From the NCBI GenBank assembly GCA_013204605.1, contig JABMNI010000071.1:1-64000 (forward strand): 64,000 nucleotides of DNA, read 5' to 3'. Numbering within the stretch: position 1 is the stretch's first letter; the number at the start of each line of letters is the position of its first letter. Below are positions 34,826 through 45,132 of this stretch, one piece after another. The stretch comes from Ignavibacteria bacterium (GTDB lineage Bacteria; Bacteroidota; Ignavibacteria; Kapaibacteriales; Kapaibacteriaceae). A model generated the notes under the pieces. That model saw only the letters and a program-made list of their open reading frames with translations, was not told where the DNA came from and searched no databases. Both the position numbers and the translations under genes were made by a program.

Positions 34826-37159
34826 TTAGAATGCAACGTTGATTCCGATTGATGGCAGAATTCCAATGCTTTCTTGTGTGCGAATTGAAAGTGTTTGTTG
34901 ATTCCATTGATAACCGCTTACGTTTTTTCGACCGGTTAGATTTTGAATGTCAATGTATGTTATGATTTGAACGCCGGAAAGAAACCAACGTTTGTCGATC
35001 CTAATGTCGAGGGCATAGAAAAAGGGAAGTCTACCACCTTGATTGTAGAGCGAAAAATCTCGGGAGCCAACTGGGAATCCGGTTTCGTTTGCCCGTTGTT
35101 CGTTTGTGATAAATGGAGTGTAGGTCAGACCTTCAGATGCTCGGAACTTTGTGCTAAATTCCCATTCGCCATTTGGGCGCCAGCCAATCGCTGTGGTAGA
35201 AATGAAAGGGGTATCAAATGCGCCTAGTCTGTTTATTGAGTCAGAAGCTACAAACTGTGTTCTGTTCAACGTGAGACTAATCAGACCATAGAAAGGGGAA
35301 TTCTGGCTCAGCTTTTTCTGAATGAAAAATTCTATCCCATACGAGTTGCCAGTGCCGGTACTCGACAGTGGCTCTAACCCAAAGGGAATGTCGGAGTATA
35401 CATCGTCGAAACCAAACGGCGACAAAACGGCCTGCGGGCGGAACTGCCGCACCGGATAGTTTGCGTACGACTTGTAATACCCTTCAACTTGAATGCGCAG
35501 ATCGGGCATAGCAATCCATTCCAAACTTCCAACAATTTGGTCGGCAGATAAGGGTTTTAGTGCAGCAGCATTTGCTTTGCTACCTACCAACCAGATATAC
35601 TGCGGCGCTTGAAAGTACCTGCCGGCACTTACTGTAAAATTGGTGTTGGAAGAGAGTTCGAGTAGAGCGGAAAAACGAGGCGAAAAATTAGTTGATTGGT
35701 TTACAAAGCTGAAATAATCTAAACGTCCACCAGCAGTCAGCTTTAAAAATTCTAAAGCTCTAAATGTAATTTGTGTATAAACAGCAGCCTTTGTTGCGGT
35801 AAACGAAGTGTCTATTGTAAGCGGACTAGGAACACCCACACTGTTCAGCCTGGCATATCCTGGAATAATCACATCATACTTTAGTGTGCTAGCAAACTTT
35901 CCAATCAGTCCGCCTGTAAGTTCGACGTTTGAAGATAGATTCAAAACAATATCTGCTCGTAAAGAATTTTCACCTTCGGCAGAATTTGTTTGAAAAATAT
36001 TTGTCCCTAAACTGTCTTGTTGGATAGTGCTAAAATCGCTATACCACCGTCCGAACGTAACGTTCGAGTATCCGGCAGAAAACAAATGTCGCCAGGTAAT
36101 TCCGGTGAAATATTGATTTTGTGAGGGGGCTACAACCCTACTGTTTTTGTACAGATTTTCAGCAGTGTTGTTGAACTTCACTTTGTCCAAGGCTCCAATA
36201 CCTACAAACGAAATCTTGTTAAAATCATCCACTTCATGAGTAACTTTCGTATTGAAATCCCAGTATTCAGGTATGAAACCCAATCCCGCCAACGAAAAAA
36301 TGAAGTCGAGGTAACTCCTTCTAACCGAGGCAAAAAATGTTGTGGATTTACCAATTGGACCATCGGCCATAACCCCAAAGCCCGTTGCCGAAAGATTAAT
36401 CTCACCAGCAATTCGTACAGAGTTTCCATCCTTGAGTGTCAAGTTCGTTACTGACGACAGCCTGTCCCCAAACTTTGGTCCAAAACCACCCGTAGACACG
36501 CTGACACCGTTCACGAGAGCCACATTAATAAGTGAAAGCGGACCACCACTAGAACCTTGGGAACCGAAGTGATTGATGTTGGGTATCTCAATGTTGTCAA
36601 CTATGAACAAATTTTCAAAAGGGGCTCCCCCCCGAACTGCCAAATCGTTTCGACCTGCGGTTGTAACTGCCACACCTGGCACCAGCGCAATGGCACGGAT
36701 TACATCTTCCTGAACTCCTGGGGCTCTACGAACTTCTTCAGCCGTGAAATACGTTGTGGAAGTGATTGACTCCGTTTCGCGTTGGAAAGCATTTGCTGTC
36801 ACAACAGTTCCGTTGGATTCCAATGTCGATTCTTCTAACTCAACGACTATTTGGGACGGTTTGCCGGAACTTATCACAACGTCTGGGATGATACGTTCAG
36901 TATATCCAATAGAAGTCACACGCAGAATTACAACACCAAGCGGGACCCCTTTGATATTGAATTTACCGGCTGAGTTTGTAATGGCTCCAATAGTAGTATT
37001 TTGAATTCTAATCGTGACGCCTGGAATTCGCGCCTTGTTAGCCTTATCTACTACCAATCCACTTAGCGTACCAACTTCTGCCGAATCTGCATAGTATGCC
37101 GTCGCGGTTGAACAATCTAGCAGAAGAAATATAAAAAATGTAACGATTGCGATTTTCAT
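34826..37159 (-). CDS. TonB-dependent outer membrane receptor
   Basis: Outer membrane transporter powered by TonB. I start it at ATG 37159, where a signal peptide begins (MKIAIVTFFIFLLL); the track's 50 extra residues overlap the divergent purN gene. Domains in order of the 777 aa: a carboxypeptidase-regulatory-like beta-sandwich (TLSGLVVDKANKARIPGVTI), the plug (VAVTTAGRNDLAVRGGAPFENLFIVDNIEIP), then the 22-strand barrel ending in 'GINVAF' with terminal Phe. No SusD gene adjoins, so it is not a polysaccharide locus. The substrate is unknown; proximity to metH is convergent and does not prove cobalamin uptake. Confidence 0.92.
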   Translation of the reverse strand: MKIAIVTFFIFLLLDCSTATAYYADSAEVGTLSGLVVDKANKARIPGVTIRIQNTTIGAITNSAGKFNIKGVPLGVVILRVTSIGYTERIIPDVVISSGKPSQIVVELEESTLESNGTVVTANAFQRETESITSTTYFTAEEVRRAPGVQEDVIRAIALVPGVAVTTAGRNDLAVRGGAPFENLFIVDNIEIPNINHFGSQGSSGGPLSLINVALVNGVSVSTGGFGPKFGDRLSSVTNLTLKDGNSVRIAGEINLSATGFGVMADGPIGKSTTFFASVRRSYLDFIFSLAGLGFIPEYWDFNTKVTHEVDDFNKISFVGIGALDKVKFNNTAENLYKNSRVVAPSQNQYFTGITWRHLFSAGYSNVTFGRWYSDFSTIQQDSLGTNIFQTNSAEGENSLRADIVLNLSSNVELTGGLIGKFASTLKYDVIIPGYARLNSVGVPSPLTIDTSFTATKAAVYTQITFRALEFLKLTAGGRLDYFSFVNQSTNFSPRFSALLELSSNTNFTVSAGRYFQAPQYIWLVGSKANAAALKPLSADQIVGSLEWIAMPDLRIQVEGYYKSYANYPVRQFRPQAVLSPFGFDDVYSDIPFGLEPLSSTGTGNSYGIEFFIQKKLSQNSPFYGLISLTLNRTQFVASDSINRLGAFDTPFISTTAIGWRPNGEWEFSTKFRASEGLTYTPFITNEQRANETGFPVGSRDFSLYNQGGRLPFFYALDIRIDKRWFLSGVQIITYIDIQNLTGRKNVSGYQWNQQTLSIRTQESIGILPSIGINVAF

Positions 37160-37263
37160 GTCTTGTGTTGTTAGTATTTTGAAAGTGGCGGAACGCGAGA
37201 TAGTTGTTAATAACAATCCCTTGAATATACCCCGTTGGCGTTTTAGATTGAGCATATAGAACA

Positions 37264-37866
37264 ATGCAAAAAATCCAAATCGCAATTTTAGGATCAGGCA
37301 GCGGCACAAATGCTCAATCGATAATTGAATATTCGTATGATGAGGCCTGTGGTTACAGTGTTGGACTGATAGTAGCGTCGAAACCTGGCATCGGAATCAT
37401 TTCTGTGGCAAATGTACATTCAATTCCGGTGTATGTTTTGGACGGAATCCCTGAAAACAGGGTATTGGAAATTACTAGACAACTTCAACTTCATTCGGTT
37501 AAAGTGATTGTTCTGGCTGGTTATCTACTCCTTTTGGAAAAAGAAACCATCGGGGCAGTGAAAGGTAATGTTTTAAACGTACACCCAGCTTTACTTCCAA
37601 AATACGGAGGAGTGGGCATGTACGGTAACAGGGTTCACGAGGCAGTACTTGCCAACGGGGATCAAGTTACAGGTGTCACAGTACATTTAGTCGATGAAGA
37701 ATACGATAAGGGTCCAATTGTTGAACAAGACTCCGTAATTATACCTGAAGGCATCACTGTAGAAGGTTTACGAGAACTAGTTTTGAAAATTGAGCACAAA
37801 GTTTATCCGCGTTCTATAGACAAATTTGTTAAGACAAGGTTCAGTTTTGGGTCTATTGTTAGATGA
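37264..37866 (+). CDS. purN: Phosphoribosylglycinamide formyltransferase
   Basis: Third step of purine synthesis, transferring formyl from 10-formyl-THF to GAR. The phosphate-binding ILGSGSGTNAQSII start and the catalytic Asn-His of NVHPALLPKYGG are clear; VTGVTVHLVDEEYDKGPIVEQ contains the catalytic Asp. The 200-aa length is typical. It is divergent from the TonB receptor. purM lies 11 kb away, so purine genes are scattered. Confidence 0.95.
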   Translation: MQKIQIAILGSGSGTNAQSIIEYSYDEACGYSVGLIVASKPGIGIISVANVHSIPVYVLDGIPENRVLEITRQLQLHSVKVIVLAGYLLLLEKETIGAVKGNVLNVHPALLPKYGGVGMYGNRVHEAVLANGDQVTGVTVHLVDEEYDKGPIVEQDSVIIPEGITVEGLRELVLKIEHKVYPRSIDKFVKTRFSFGSIVR

Positions 37867-38032
37867 AATTCATTCGAATTGATTCAAGAAATTTGAGTAT
37901 TTTGATGAGAAGCAGAGCGTAACGTATTGGGGCAGCTTCAGTCAGACAAGCTACTTGAAAGGTACAGCAAATCGAAAATGTTGAAAATTATTCTTGCCTA
38001 TGACAAATGATTTGGCCATTTTAGGGGCTTAC

Positions 38033-38059
38033 AACCCTTCCTACGTGAAGGCAAGGGTG
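38033..38059 (+). terminator. Hairpin between purN and the large secreted-protein gene
   Basis: AACCCTT (38033-38039) can pair with AAGGGT (38053-38058), with an inner CCT/AGG pairing, followed by GGGTTTTG. It lies about 165 bp after purN, so it may end a purN read-through transcript. The T-tract is short. The rest of the 256-bp gap shows nothing clear other than AT-rich promoter-like sequence near 38070-38100. Confidence 0.4.
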
Positions 38060-38122
38060 GGTTTTGCATGGAGTTTACATAGATAATTACATATACTTAT
38101 TCACTGTTAAATTGAGGTTTTC

Positions 38123-41100
38123 ATGAGCAGAAGACTCTTACTTCTCGCTGTATTGACTGGTCTATTGGGCGTTTCGATCGCCTGGGCTGGCGATGGCAAT
38201 GATGGAGAGGATGTATTGCGAAAGAGTGGTCCTAGGACGCCTGTGGCTTCTTATCCATTGCCTTTTACAATTACTTCCGCGAACTCCCGGACTTCTCCGG
38301 CGATTTCAACAGGGTACTATTTTGTGGATTCGGATGACGAGGCGCCAGATTTTTGGCGTCCCGATCCTTCACAATTTATTGATACCCTTACCGAGCCAGG
38401 AACATGGCGTCGAATTGTTTCAGGAGCGAAGCAATTGCCTTCGAACTACTGGACCGATCCAACGTTAAACACGTATGGTGGTCATGCATATTTCCGTAAT
38501 CCGGGTGCAGCCACTGACAGTACGGATAATGCATTTGCGGGGCCAATTTCAATTGGTTTCCCATTCTTTTTCAATGGGGTTCGCTACGATAGTTTTTACG
38601 TCTCTACAAACGGTATTATAGCGTTAACGAATCGCAGATACTTTTACGAGTACGATAATAACGGATTCCCAACTGTACGGTCGCTTACCGAGCTTTCGCC
38701 AGGATTGTTTTCAATGTATGATCCAATGTCGGATGATACGAGAACCAGAACTGGAACAGGAAGTACTGATTTAACGACAGATGACTGGGGATATCAGAAG
38801 GATGCTTGTGGTGTTTCACCAACAAATGCAACTTCCGGAATTAGAACAACGGTTAACACTCAGTTGGACGAGGTGAGCCTTTTCAGTGGTGGTGCTTGGT
38901 CTCAGGGAACACGCCCTGCATTGATTGCTCCATGTTGGGATGACCTTCAAGTTTCTGTATTCAATAACAATGAAAGCGCTGTCGACAACTTTGGTCGTGT
39001 TTACTATAAGCGAGCACCATCAAATGACAAGCTAATTGTGTATTACGTGAACCTTACTCCTCGCGGTGCGAAAACTGCAGTTGTGGGTGGAGTTACACAC
39101 AACGTTACGTTTGCCGCCGATAACCGTCCGGGTGTTGGTGAGCACTACAGCTTTAGCTGCCAGGTAACTCTGAATCGTAACGATAGTTCAGTAGTTGTTC
39201 AGTACGAGAGATTCTTTGGTATCGCACCACGTAATGCTCTTCAGCCGCACGCTGCTACCGTATGGATGCGTTGTAACTCAACTGTTGGAGTTACCGGTCC
39301 TTCAAGAAGGCTAAACTGGAGCGGTTATCCTGCTACTATGCCTACAGTAACATTACTGGATTATAATGCTCCAAAGTATACTCAATCAACCGAGTATTTG
39401 TTTGATCATTTGCGTCCAGGTTGTAATGTTTGCGGTATACGCGCTACTTCGAACCGTAACGATGATAACACAACGCCTAAGGACTTCTTAGCGATTAAAT
39501 TCAAGCAGTACAAGAATGTCCTGCGCGTTATTAGCGTGTTCTACCGTGTTCGTGCACTAAACGCTAATGCAAACTTGGCATTTTCCGTTACAATCCCTAC
39601 ACAAACTGCAAATAACTACGAGATGCTTGCAGGTGATGTTCGATTGGGAGCAATTCAGCCGGTAGCGATTGTACAAAACTTGACAAATGATATTCAAGGC
39701 CCGCAGGGCGTGAACTTTACTCGTCAAGGCATTAACTTTAAAGTTCGTTTTAGAATTATAAACGAGGCGACTGGCAAGATTGTTTACAATACATCAAAGG
39801 CTGTCACAGATGCTACGATTCGTGACTCCCTGTTAACCGGTGTGGTACTTTGTGACTATAACGGAAATTACCGGGCATACACAGCACCGCATTTTGTTAA
39901 GCCTTACGAGTTTGTAAGGGTAACGTTCCCTGCATTTGAGCCGAATGAATTTATCGAGGACAACATTGGTAGGATGATTTCTTCAGTGATTGCTGAACCA
40001 AAGGACTCTGCCAACTTTGCAATCGGTGACCAATGGCCGTTTGATGATACAACTGGATTGCGCGTGTTTGTAATGCGTCGCCTTACTGATTTCAACGATG
40101 ATGTTCGTGAATTCCACTTGGTAGGCGGAGCAGCAATGCCTTCCGTACTTAAGTGGGTAAACATCGAAGCTGACGTTGTTGACGGTGATGAAGTAACAAA
40201 CAACCCTCCTCCTCCACGTGGAACTTTCAAAGCAGCAAACTCAAACATCTTTAGTTTGAAGTCGCCGGTTATTCGTTTGAACCGTGTTAACTCAAGTAAT
40301 CAAGATATTCCTCCTGCTGGACAGTATGGTGGAGATGAAATTCGTTCATTCCCGATTAACTTGGTGAATAAGCAACGCGCCGTTCTTTCCGTATCATATC
40401 AGCGTACTGGTAAGCTTACAACTTTTGCCCGTGGATTCTCAGACAACCGATTGATCGGTCCTGAGCATCAGGTAAATATGAGAAGCGTAAACGGATTTAC
40501 TCCCGGTTACAGGAACCCAGACAGATTGTTTATTGAGTTCGCTACACCATCGAATGATGGTATTAATGGAATCACTAACATTGCTACTTGGGTGTTTGAC
40601 CCGCAAAAAGTTGGCGGCTCGTATTTGCAACCATTCCAGGTTTGGGGTGGTGGTGGATATGCCCGTGGATTTGATATCGTGTCGTACAACAACCAGTTGA
40701 CGAATTCTTACATCCCGCCTGCTGGTGGTATGCGTGAAGATTTGTATGATGATGGTAAGGACATGGAGTACTACAAGGTCACTGTTCCAATTCCAGATAC
40801 TGTGTTCAACTGGGCAAATGAAGGTGCACGTAACTTCCGTTTCAGAATCCGTGCCCGTTGTTTGAACAACTCAACTCCTCCACAGCCATCTGATGATGAG
40901 GATAACTTCTTCGTGGACAACGTTAAGATTTTGTTCCCGAATGAGGTAACTGATGTTGAGTTCTCAAATATTCAATTGATTTGGCCATACACAATGGCTC
41001 CGGCTTCGCAGGCAACAAGAATTCCTGTTAGGGTAAAACTTGGCAATAACACAAACATTGCTGCCCCTGCATTCTCCGTGAGGATTCAGATTAAGCCAGA

Positions 41101-42856
41101 GGGAAATGAGGATCAACAAATCTATTGCCGTACAATTACGGTACCTACTCTTGCTGGAAATCGTGAAGTTCTTCTTCCTTTCCCAGACGCTAACTTCCGG
41201 GTTACAACACCGGGACGTTACAAGGTTACAGGTAAGATCTTCTTCCCAGGAAATGACTTGGATACTTTGAATGACACAACATTCACAATGTTCACGATGA
41301 CTTTCGGTCCTTCGTTCGCTTATGAAGTGAATCCTTTAAACCCTACGAATGACGTTCCAAAACTTCAATTCTCAGGGGTAACAGGTAAGGGTCTTAGCCA
41401 CAAAGGTTATTCAAGCGGGTCAGTAACTTCGGGATGGCAGTCTCCTTTAGTTGGACCTGGAGCTCAGTACACAGCGGGTGCACAGTGGGGAACTTTCCCG
41501 GGTGGCTTGACTGCTGACGAGATGTTTGGTGCCGACGCAGGTAACTCATCTGGTCAAATGGCTATGAGATTTACTCTCTTCTCGCAAGATACTGTTCGTG
41601 GATACCAGGCTTTCTGGGCTGAATTGAACCAGGATGTTCTTAACATTTCGTTTGCACTTTACCTTGATCAAGGTGGGGTACCTGGAGCTCAGAAAATTGC
41701 CAACTCACAAATCTTCCGCCGTCGTGGTGAAGATGAGACTGACAATACTCCAGATCCAGTGTTTGGCAAGTATGTAACGTACTTGTTAGCCGATCAGGTT
41801 GTATTGGCACCAGGTGAATACTGGGCTTCAGTTGGACAAAGAGGTACTGAGGGTTACGAACTTGGTGCATCTGAGTCACGCATGGGTATGGTAACTACAT
41901 TGTACTCTGATATTCCAACGTTTGGTGTTGGTAACAGAACACTAATGGTTGATAAGAACTTCCGAGTTCTGTCACGTAACAATGCGTTGCTTAACGACAA
42001 CAAATTTGCGTATGAGTTGACGCTAGGTAGCGGTGACTGGGTGCCATTCATGCCTACGATTGGTAATCCTGGATACGCTCACCTTAACGCTATGGGTACA
42101 AGTCTTGGATACGCCACGTTTACACGTGGATCATGGATTCCATTGCTACGTCCATTCTTTGGCGATCGTTCATTTGCAAATCCGCCGATCTTCGTACCAT
42201 GTATCGTTCCGGTTGAGCTGACCTACTTTGATGGTCGTGCTAGAACTTCAGGTGTTGACTTATTCTGGGAAACAGCTTCCGAGAAAGACAACTACGGATT
42301 CTATGTAGAACGCCGTTCTATCAAAGAGACTACTGACCTTACAACAGGTAAAACTGGTCTGTCTTGTCAGGACTTGGCTTATTCACCGAATGCTCCATGG
42401 TCTATACTAGGCTTCGTTCCGGGAACAGGAAACTCTTCTCAGGCCGTTAACTATAAGTATTACGACAAGGATGTTAACTCTGGTATGAATTATGAGTATC
42501 GCTTGCGTCAGAAAGACCGCGACGGTCGTGAGTCTTTCTCGAATGTAATTAACGTTGTATTCGGTGACGATAACTCAGTATCTCTGCACAATAACTATCC
42601 AAACCCTGTAAATGAAAAAACAACCTTTATGTTCCGCGTGCCTTACCGCACGAACGTGAAGCTAGAAGTGTTTGACATGATGGGTAACATGGTTAATACT
42701 TTGTACAATCAAGACGTTGCGGGCTCAAATGGTGACTACGCAATCGAGTGGAACCTTAGAAACTCTGCAGGTGTGGAAGTTTCTTCAGGAACGTACTTGT
42801 ACAAACTAACAGCCGGTGAAGTTGTTCTTTCTAAGAACTTGACAATCGTTCGATAA
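38123..42856 (+). CDS. Very large secreted surface protein with type IX secretion-like sorting domain
   Basis: A 1577-aa exported protein with signal peptide MSRRLLLLAVLTGLLGVSIAWA. Residues 120-200 contain 'IGFPFFFNGVRYDSFYVSTNG', a nidogen-like/surface-protein pattern. A long beta-rich middle follows with no family I recognise. Near 1370-1400 is VELTYFDGRARTSGVDLFWETASEKDNYGFYVERR, typical of type IX cargo. The last ~85 residues (NNYPNPVNEKTTFMFRVPY...FDMMGNMV...GTYLYKL) form a FlgD-like sorting domain. Codon use is distinct from neighbours (many CGT, AAC, GGT; no AGCCCC word), which suggests very high expression, as for a surface-layer-like protein. It is monocistronic, with its own terminator. 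Confidence 0.85.
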   Translation: MSRRLLLLAVLTGLLGVSIAWAGDGNDGEDVLRKSGPRTPVASYPLPFTITSANSRTSPAISTGYYFVDSDDEAPDFWRPDPSQFIDTLTEPGTWRRIVSGAKQLPSNYWTDPTLNTYGGHAYFRNPGAATDSTDNAFAGPISIGFPFFFNGVRYDSFYVSTNGIIALTNRRYFYEYDNNGFPTVRSLTELSPGLFSMYDPMSDDTRTRTGTGSTDLTTDDWGYQKDACGVSPTNATSGIRTTVNTQLDEVSLFSGGAWSQGTRPALIAPCWDDLQVSVFNNNESAVDNFGRVYYKRAPSNDKLIVYYVNLTPRGAKTAVVGGVTHNVTFAADNRPGVGEHYSFSCQVTLNRNDSSVVVQYERFFGIAPRNALQPHAATVWMRCNSTVGVTGPSRRLNWSGYPATMPTVTLLDYNAPKYTQSTEYLFDHLRPGCNVCGIRATSNRNDDNTTPKDFLAIKFKQYKNVLRVISVFYRVRALNANANLAFSVTIPTQTANNYEMLAGDVRLGAIQPVAIVQNLTNDIQGPQGVNFTRQGINFKVRFRIINEATGKIVYNTSKAVTDATIRDSLLTGVVLCDYNGNYRAYTAPHFVKPYEFVRVTFPAFEPNEFIEDNIGRMISSVIAEPKDSANFAIGDQWPFDDTTGLRVFVMRRLTDFNDDVREFHLVGGAAMPSVLKWVNIEADVVDGDEVTNNPPPPRGTFKAANSNIFSLKSPVIRLNRVNSSNQDIPPAGQYGGDEIRSFPINLVNKQRAVLSVSYQRTGKLTTFARGFSDNRLIGPEHQVNMRSVNGFTPGYRNPDRLFIEFATPSNDGINGITNIATWVFDPQKVGGSYLQPFQVWGGGGYARGFDIVSYNNQLTNSYIPPAGGMREDLYDDGKDMEYYKVTVPIPDTVFNWANEGARNFRFRIRARCLNNSTPPQPSDDEDNFFVDNVKILFPNEVTDVEFSNIQLIWPYTMAPASQATRIPVRVKLGNNTNIAAPAFSVRIQIKPEGNEDQQIYCRTITVPTLAGNREVLLPFPDANFRVTTPGRYKVTGKIFFPGNDLDTLNDTTFTMFTMTFGPSFAYEVNPLNPTNDVPKLQFSGVTGKGLSHKGYSSGSVTSGWQSPLVGPGAQYTAGAQWGTFPGGLTADEMFGADAGNSSGQMAMRFTLFSQDTVRGYQAFWAELNQDVLNISFALYLDQGGVPGAQKIANSQIFRRRGEDETDNTPDPVFGKYVTYLLADQVVLAPGEYWASVGQRGTEGYELGASESRMGMVTTLYSDIPTFGVGNRTLMVDKNFRVLSRNNALLNDNKFAYELTLGSGDWVPFMPTIGNPGYAHLNAMGTSLGYATFTRGSWIPLLRPFFGDRSFANPPIFVPCIVPVELTYFDGRARTSGVDLFWETASEKDNYGFYVERRSIKETTDLTTGKTGLSCQDLAYSPNAPWSILGFVPGTGNSSQAVNYKYYDKDVNSGMNYEYRLRQKDRDGRESFSNVINVVFGDDNSVSLHNNYPNPVNEKTTFMFRVPYRTNVKLEVFDMMGNMVNTLYNQDVAGSNGDYAIEWNLRNSAGVEVSSGTYLYKLTAGEVVLSKNLTIVR

Positions 42857-42878
42857 ATCGAACACGACTGAATAATTT

Positions 42879-42918
42879 CAAGCCCCCATTGGCAATGCTG
42901 ATGGGGGCTTGTCGTTTT
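42879..42918 (+). terminator. Strong Rho-independent terminator after the 1577-aa gene
   Basis: CAAGCCCCCAT (42879-42889) pairs perfectly with ATGGGGGCTTG (42901-42911), followed by TCGTTTTT. It sits 23 bp after the stop codon. Both arms happen to contain the AGCCCC word that is iterated across the window. Confidence 0.93.
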
Positions 42919-42933
42919 TAAAAATACTTTAGT

Positions 42934-43908
42934 ATGATTGCATCTGTGAAAAACGTACTTACTACCGCGCTTGAAGCGATTGCCAAACAAAAAGATTCCC
43001 TCGATCTCTTAAAGCAGAGTTTAACTCTCGATCTTGAAGGGGCTGTTTCAATCTTGAAAACTGCCAACAAGGTGATTACGACTGGTATTGGTAAATCTGG
43101 TTTTGTGGCTCGAAAAATGGCAGCCACGCTTACCAGTATGAAAATCCCATCCGTCTACGTTCATCCCGTTGACGCCCTTCATGGAGACTCTGGAATTCTG
43201 GAGTTAAATGATGTAGTTGTGAGTTTTTCCAAAAGTGGAGAAACCTATGAAGTGCTCCGGTTCTGCGAACTGGCAATCGAAATGAGCTTGCAAGTTTTGA
43301 GCGTTACTTCTCGCTCAAATAGTTCACTAGCCACACTCTCTACAGCGCATATCTTAGCCCCTTACATAAAGGAGTATGATTCCGCCAATATTCTGCCTAC
43401 TACGTCCAGTACGTCCGCCTTGGTAGTCGCCGATATACTTGCTGTAGTAGCAGCTGAGGTGCGAGTAGATATCGAGGCCGCTTTGCGGGAGTCTCATCCT
43501 CAGGGAATGATCGGACAGCTGATTATGCAGTCCGTGGAGGACGTAATGCATACGGCCGACCAGATTCCTCGAGTTCAACCGAACGATCGACTTATCGACT
43601 GCATAGGTGTAATGACTGCAAAGTCGCTCGGCTTGGTGTGTGTGTGCGATGCGGCAGGGGGCTTGGTGGGCGTGTTAACCGATGGGGACCTGCGCCGACT
43701 CATAGAAACGGGAATCGATATTCAGAATTCAATTGTGAGTTCGGTTTGCAACACTAGCCCTGTAACCGTTCAGCCCTCCGATACCCTCCATACCGCTCTA
43801 ACTCTTATGGAGAATAGAGAGAAGCAGATATCAGTTATTCCCGTTGTTAGGGATGGGAAGTGTGTTGGGGTGATTAGAGTTCATGATATTATTCGTGCAA
43901 ATATCTGA
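42934..43908 (+). CDS. kdsD: Arabinose-5-phosphate isomerase (SIS + CBS)
   Basis: Converts ribulose-5-phosphate to arabinose-5-phosphate, the precursor of Kdo in lipopolysaccharide. The N-terminal SIS domain (TTGIGKSGFVARKMAATLTSM, HPVDALHGDSG, FSKSGETYEVLRF) is followed by a pair of CBS domains from about residue 200. The 324-aa length is standard for KdsD/KpsF. It implies a Gram-negative envelope with Kdo. It is convergent with the RodZ-like gene. Confidence 0.94.
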   Translation: MIASVKNVLTTALEAIAKQKDSLDLLKQSLTLDLEGAVSILKTANKVITTGIGKSGFVARKMAATLTSMKIPSVYVHPVDALHGDSGILELNDVVVSFSKSGETYEVLRFCELAIEMSLQVLSVTSRSNSSLATLSTAHILAPYIKEYDSANILPTTSSTSALVVADILAVVAAEVRVDIEAALRESHPQGMIGQLIMQSVEDVMHTADQIPRVQPNDRLIDCIGVMTAKSLGLVCVCDAAGGLVGVLTDGDLRRLIETGIDIQNSIVSSVCNTSPVTVQPSDTLHTALTLMENREKQISVIPVVRDGKCVGVIRVHDIIRANI

Positions 43909-43944
43909 GCTCACCGGATGCTTTACACATCCTCTTTTTCGTGA

Positions 43945-45132
43945 CTATCGAGGATCTCTGTTCGGCACCACCGGAACGCTTTGCTTTGGAGCGGGCGTGA
44001 TTATAGGGATGGAATTTCGACGTGTACTTCGATTTACCGGCGGCGCTTTAGCCCTTTGCTGCGCCCTTCTATAGGTCTGTTGTTGAACTCTTTTTGGCTC
44101 AGCAACTTTTTTTATGACTACAGGCTTTGATTGTGGTGCTGCCGATGTGCGAGGTGCTGTGGTTGTGCGAGGTGCTGCCGACGTGCGAGGTGCTGCCGTT
44201 GGATTAGGCGCTCTACTAGTACTAGTTGATGTAGTAGCAGGCGCAGCTACCGAAGTGGGCATTGTAGGCGATTTGAATGCATGAGCCGATGTTATGGCCT
44301 CCTTCTGCGTTATCTGTATCAGTCTTACCGCTTCTCCCGGTCTGCCGAACATAGGCAATGCACTTCCGTTCCGGGAAAATTCTACTCCGCCGGCATTGGA
44401 TAATGAAATCTGAAAATTGTCTTTAGCGCTCCATCTTGGCTTGTCGCCCGGCATAAACACAGATTGGTTGGTCGTTTTTCCGTCCATGGTGATAGTCAAC
44501 CACACGGTATCAATTACCCGTGCCGTTAGTATTATGCTGTCTGCTTCTATAGAATTCCCCGAAATTGCATCAGATACATTCAACTCAGGAATAGAATTTG
44601 GGTCGGTAGTATTTGTAGACAAAGTTTCATCTCCGCTCAATAGCTTCCACAAACCAACTCCAGCAACTAGCAATACGGCTATCCCAATAACAATCAACAA
44701 CCGCCTGCTAATAAAGCTATTAGCTCCCCCAGCTATCGTCTTAAGCCCATCAACAGACGCATTGACCGCTGTTGTCGTCAATTTTGTTACTTCTTTAAGG
44801 GGGCTAATGTGGCTACTCGCAGGACTGGCTGCGTTTGTAGCACGCAGTCTGTCAGAACTCTCGTTGTGGGAATCAAAAACGTCATCCATCAAGGCGTTGA
44901 TTTCAACCGAGGAAATTCCTAACGAAAGAGCCACGGTACGTATGAACGACTTCACGTACACGGCAGGTAGAACATCGTATCGCCCATTTTCTATGGCTTC
45001 AATGTACGGTTCGCGTATTTTGGTGGCTATAGCCAACTCCCGCAAAGTTCTGCCCTGATCCTCTCGTGCGGATTTTATTCGTTCGGCTATTGGGTCCATG
45101 GTGGGAGCGTTCTTAAGAATCGTGTTTTGCAA
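43945..45132 (-). CDS. RodZ-like membrane protein with N-terminal helix-turn-helix
   Basis: A 395-aa bitopic protein. The N-terminal HTH_25 domain (IAERIKSAREDQGRTLRELAIATKIREPYIEAIENGRY), one transmembrane helix near residue 150 (LLIVIGIAVLLVAGVGLWKLL) and a periplasmic DUF4115 domain (VWLTITMDGKTTNQSVFMPGDKPRW) match the RodZ layout, a morphogenesis factor that links MreB to the membrane. It then has a Pro/Ala/Thr tail with hexapeptide repeats. Start may be ATG at 45099 (MDPIAERIKS), as the first 11 residues look like extra sequence. Confidence 0.85.
   Translation of the reverse strand: MQNTILKNAPTMDPIAERIKSAREDQGRTLRELAIATKIREPYIEAIENGRYDVLPAVYVKSFIRTVALSLGISSVEINALMDDVFDSHNESSDRLRATNAASPASSHISPLKEVTKLTTTAVNASVDGLKTIAGGANSFISRRLLIVIGIAVLLVAGVGLWKLLSGDETLSTNTTDPNSIPELNVSDAISGNSIEADSIILTARVIDTVWLTITMDGKTTNQSVFMPGDKPRWSAKDNFQISLSNAGGVEFSRNGSALPMFGRPGEAVRLIQITQKEAITSAHAFKSPTMPTSVAAPATTSTSTSRAPNPTAAPRTSAAPRTTTAPRTSAAPQSKPVVIKKVAEPKRVQQQTYRRAQQRAKAPPVNRSTRRNSIPIITPAPKQSVPVVPNRDPR
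44135..44206. repeat. 18-bp tandem repeat encoding the RodZ-like tail
   Basis: Four imperfect 18-bp units (ggtgctgccgatgtgcga type) encode, on the minus strand, the hexapeptide TSAAPR in the periplasmic tail. It is a coding repeat and likely varies in copy number between strains. Confidence 0.85.

Noticed and set aside
37160-37309. 50-residue N-terminal extension of the TonB receptor in the ORF track
   Set aside because: It precedes a clear signal peptide and overlaps the divergent purN start.
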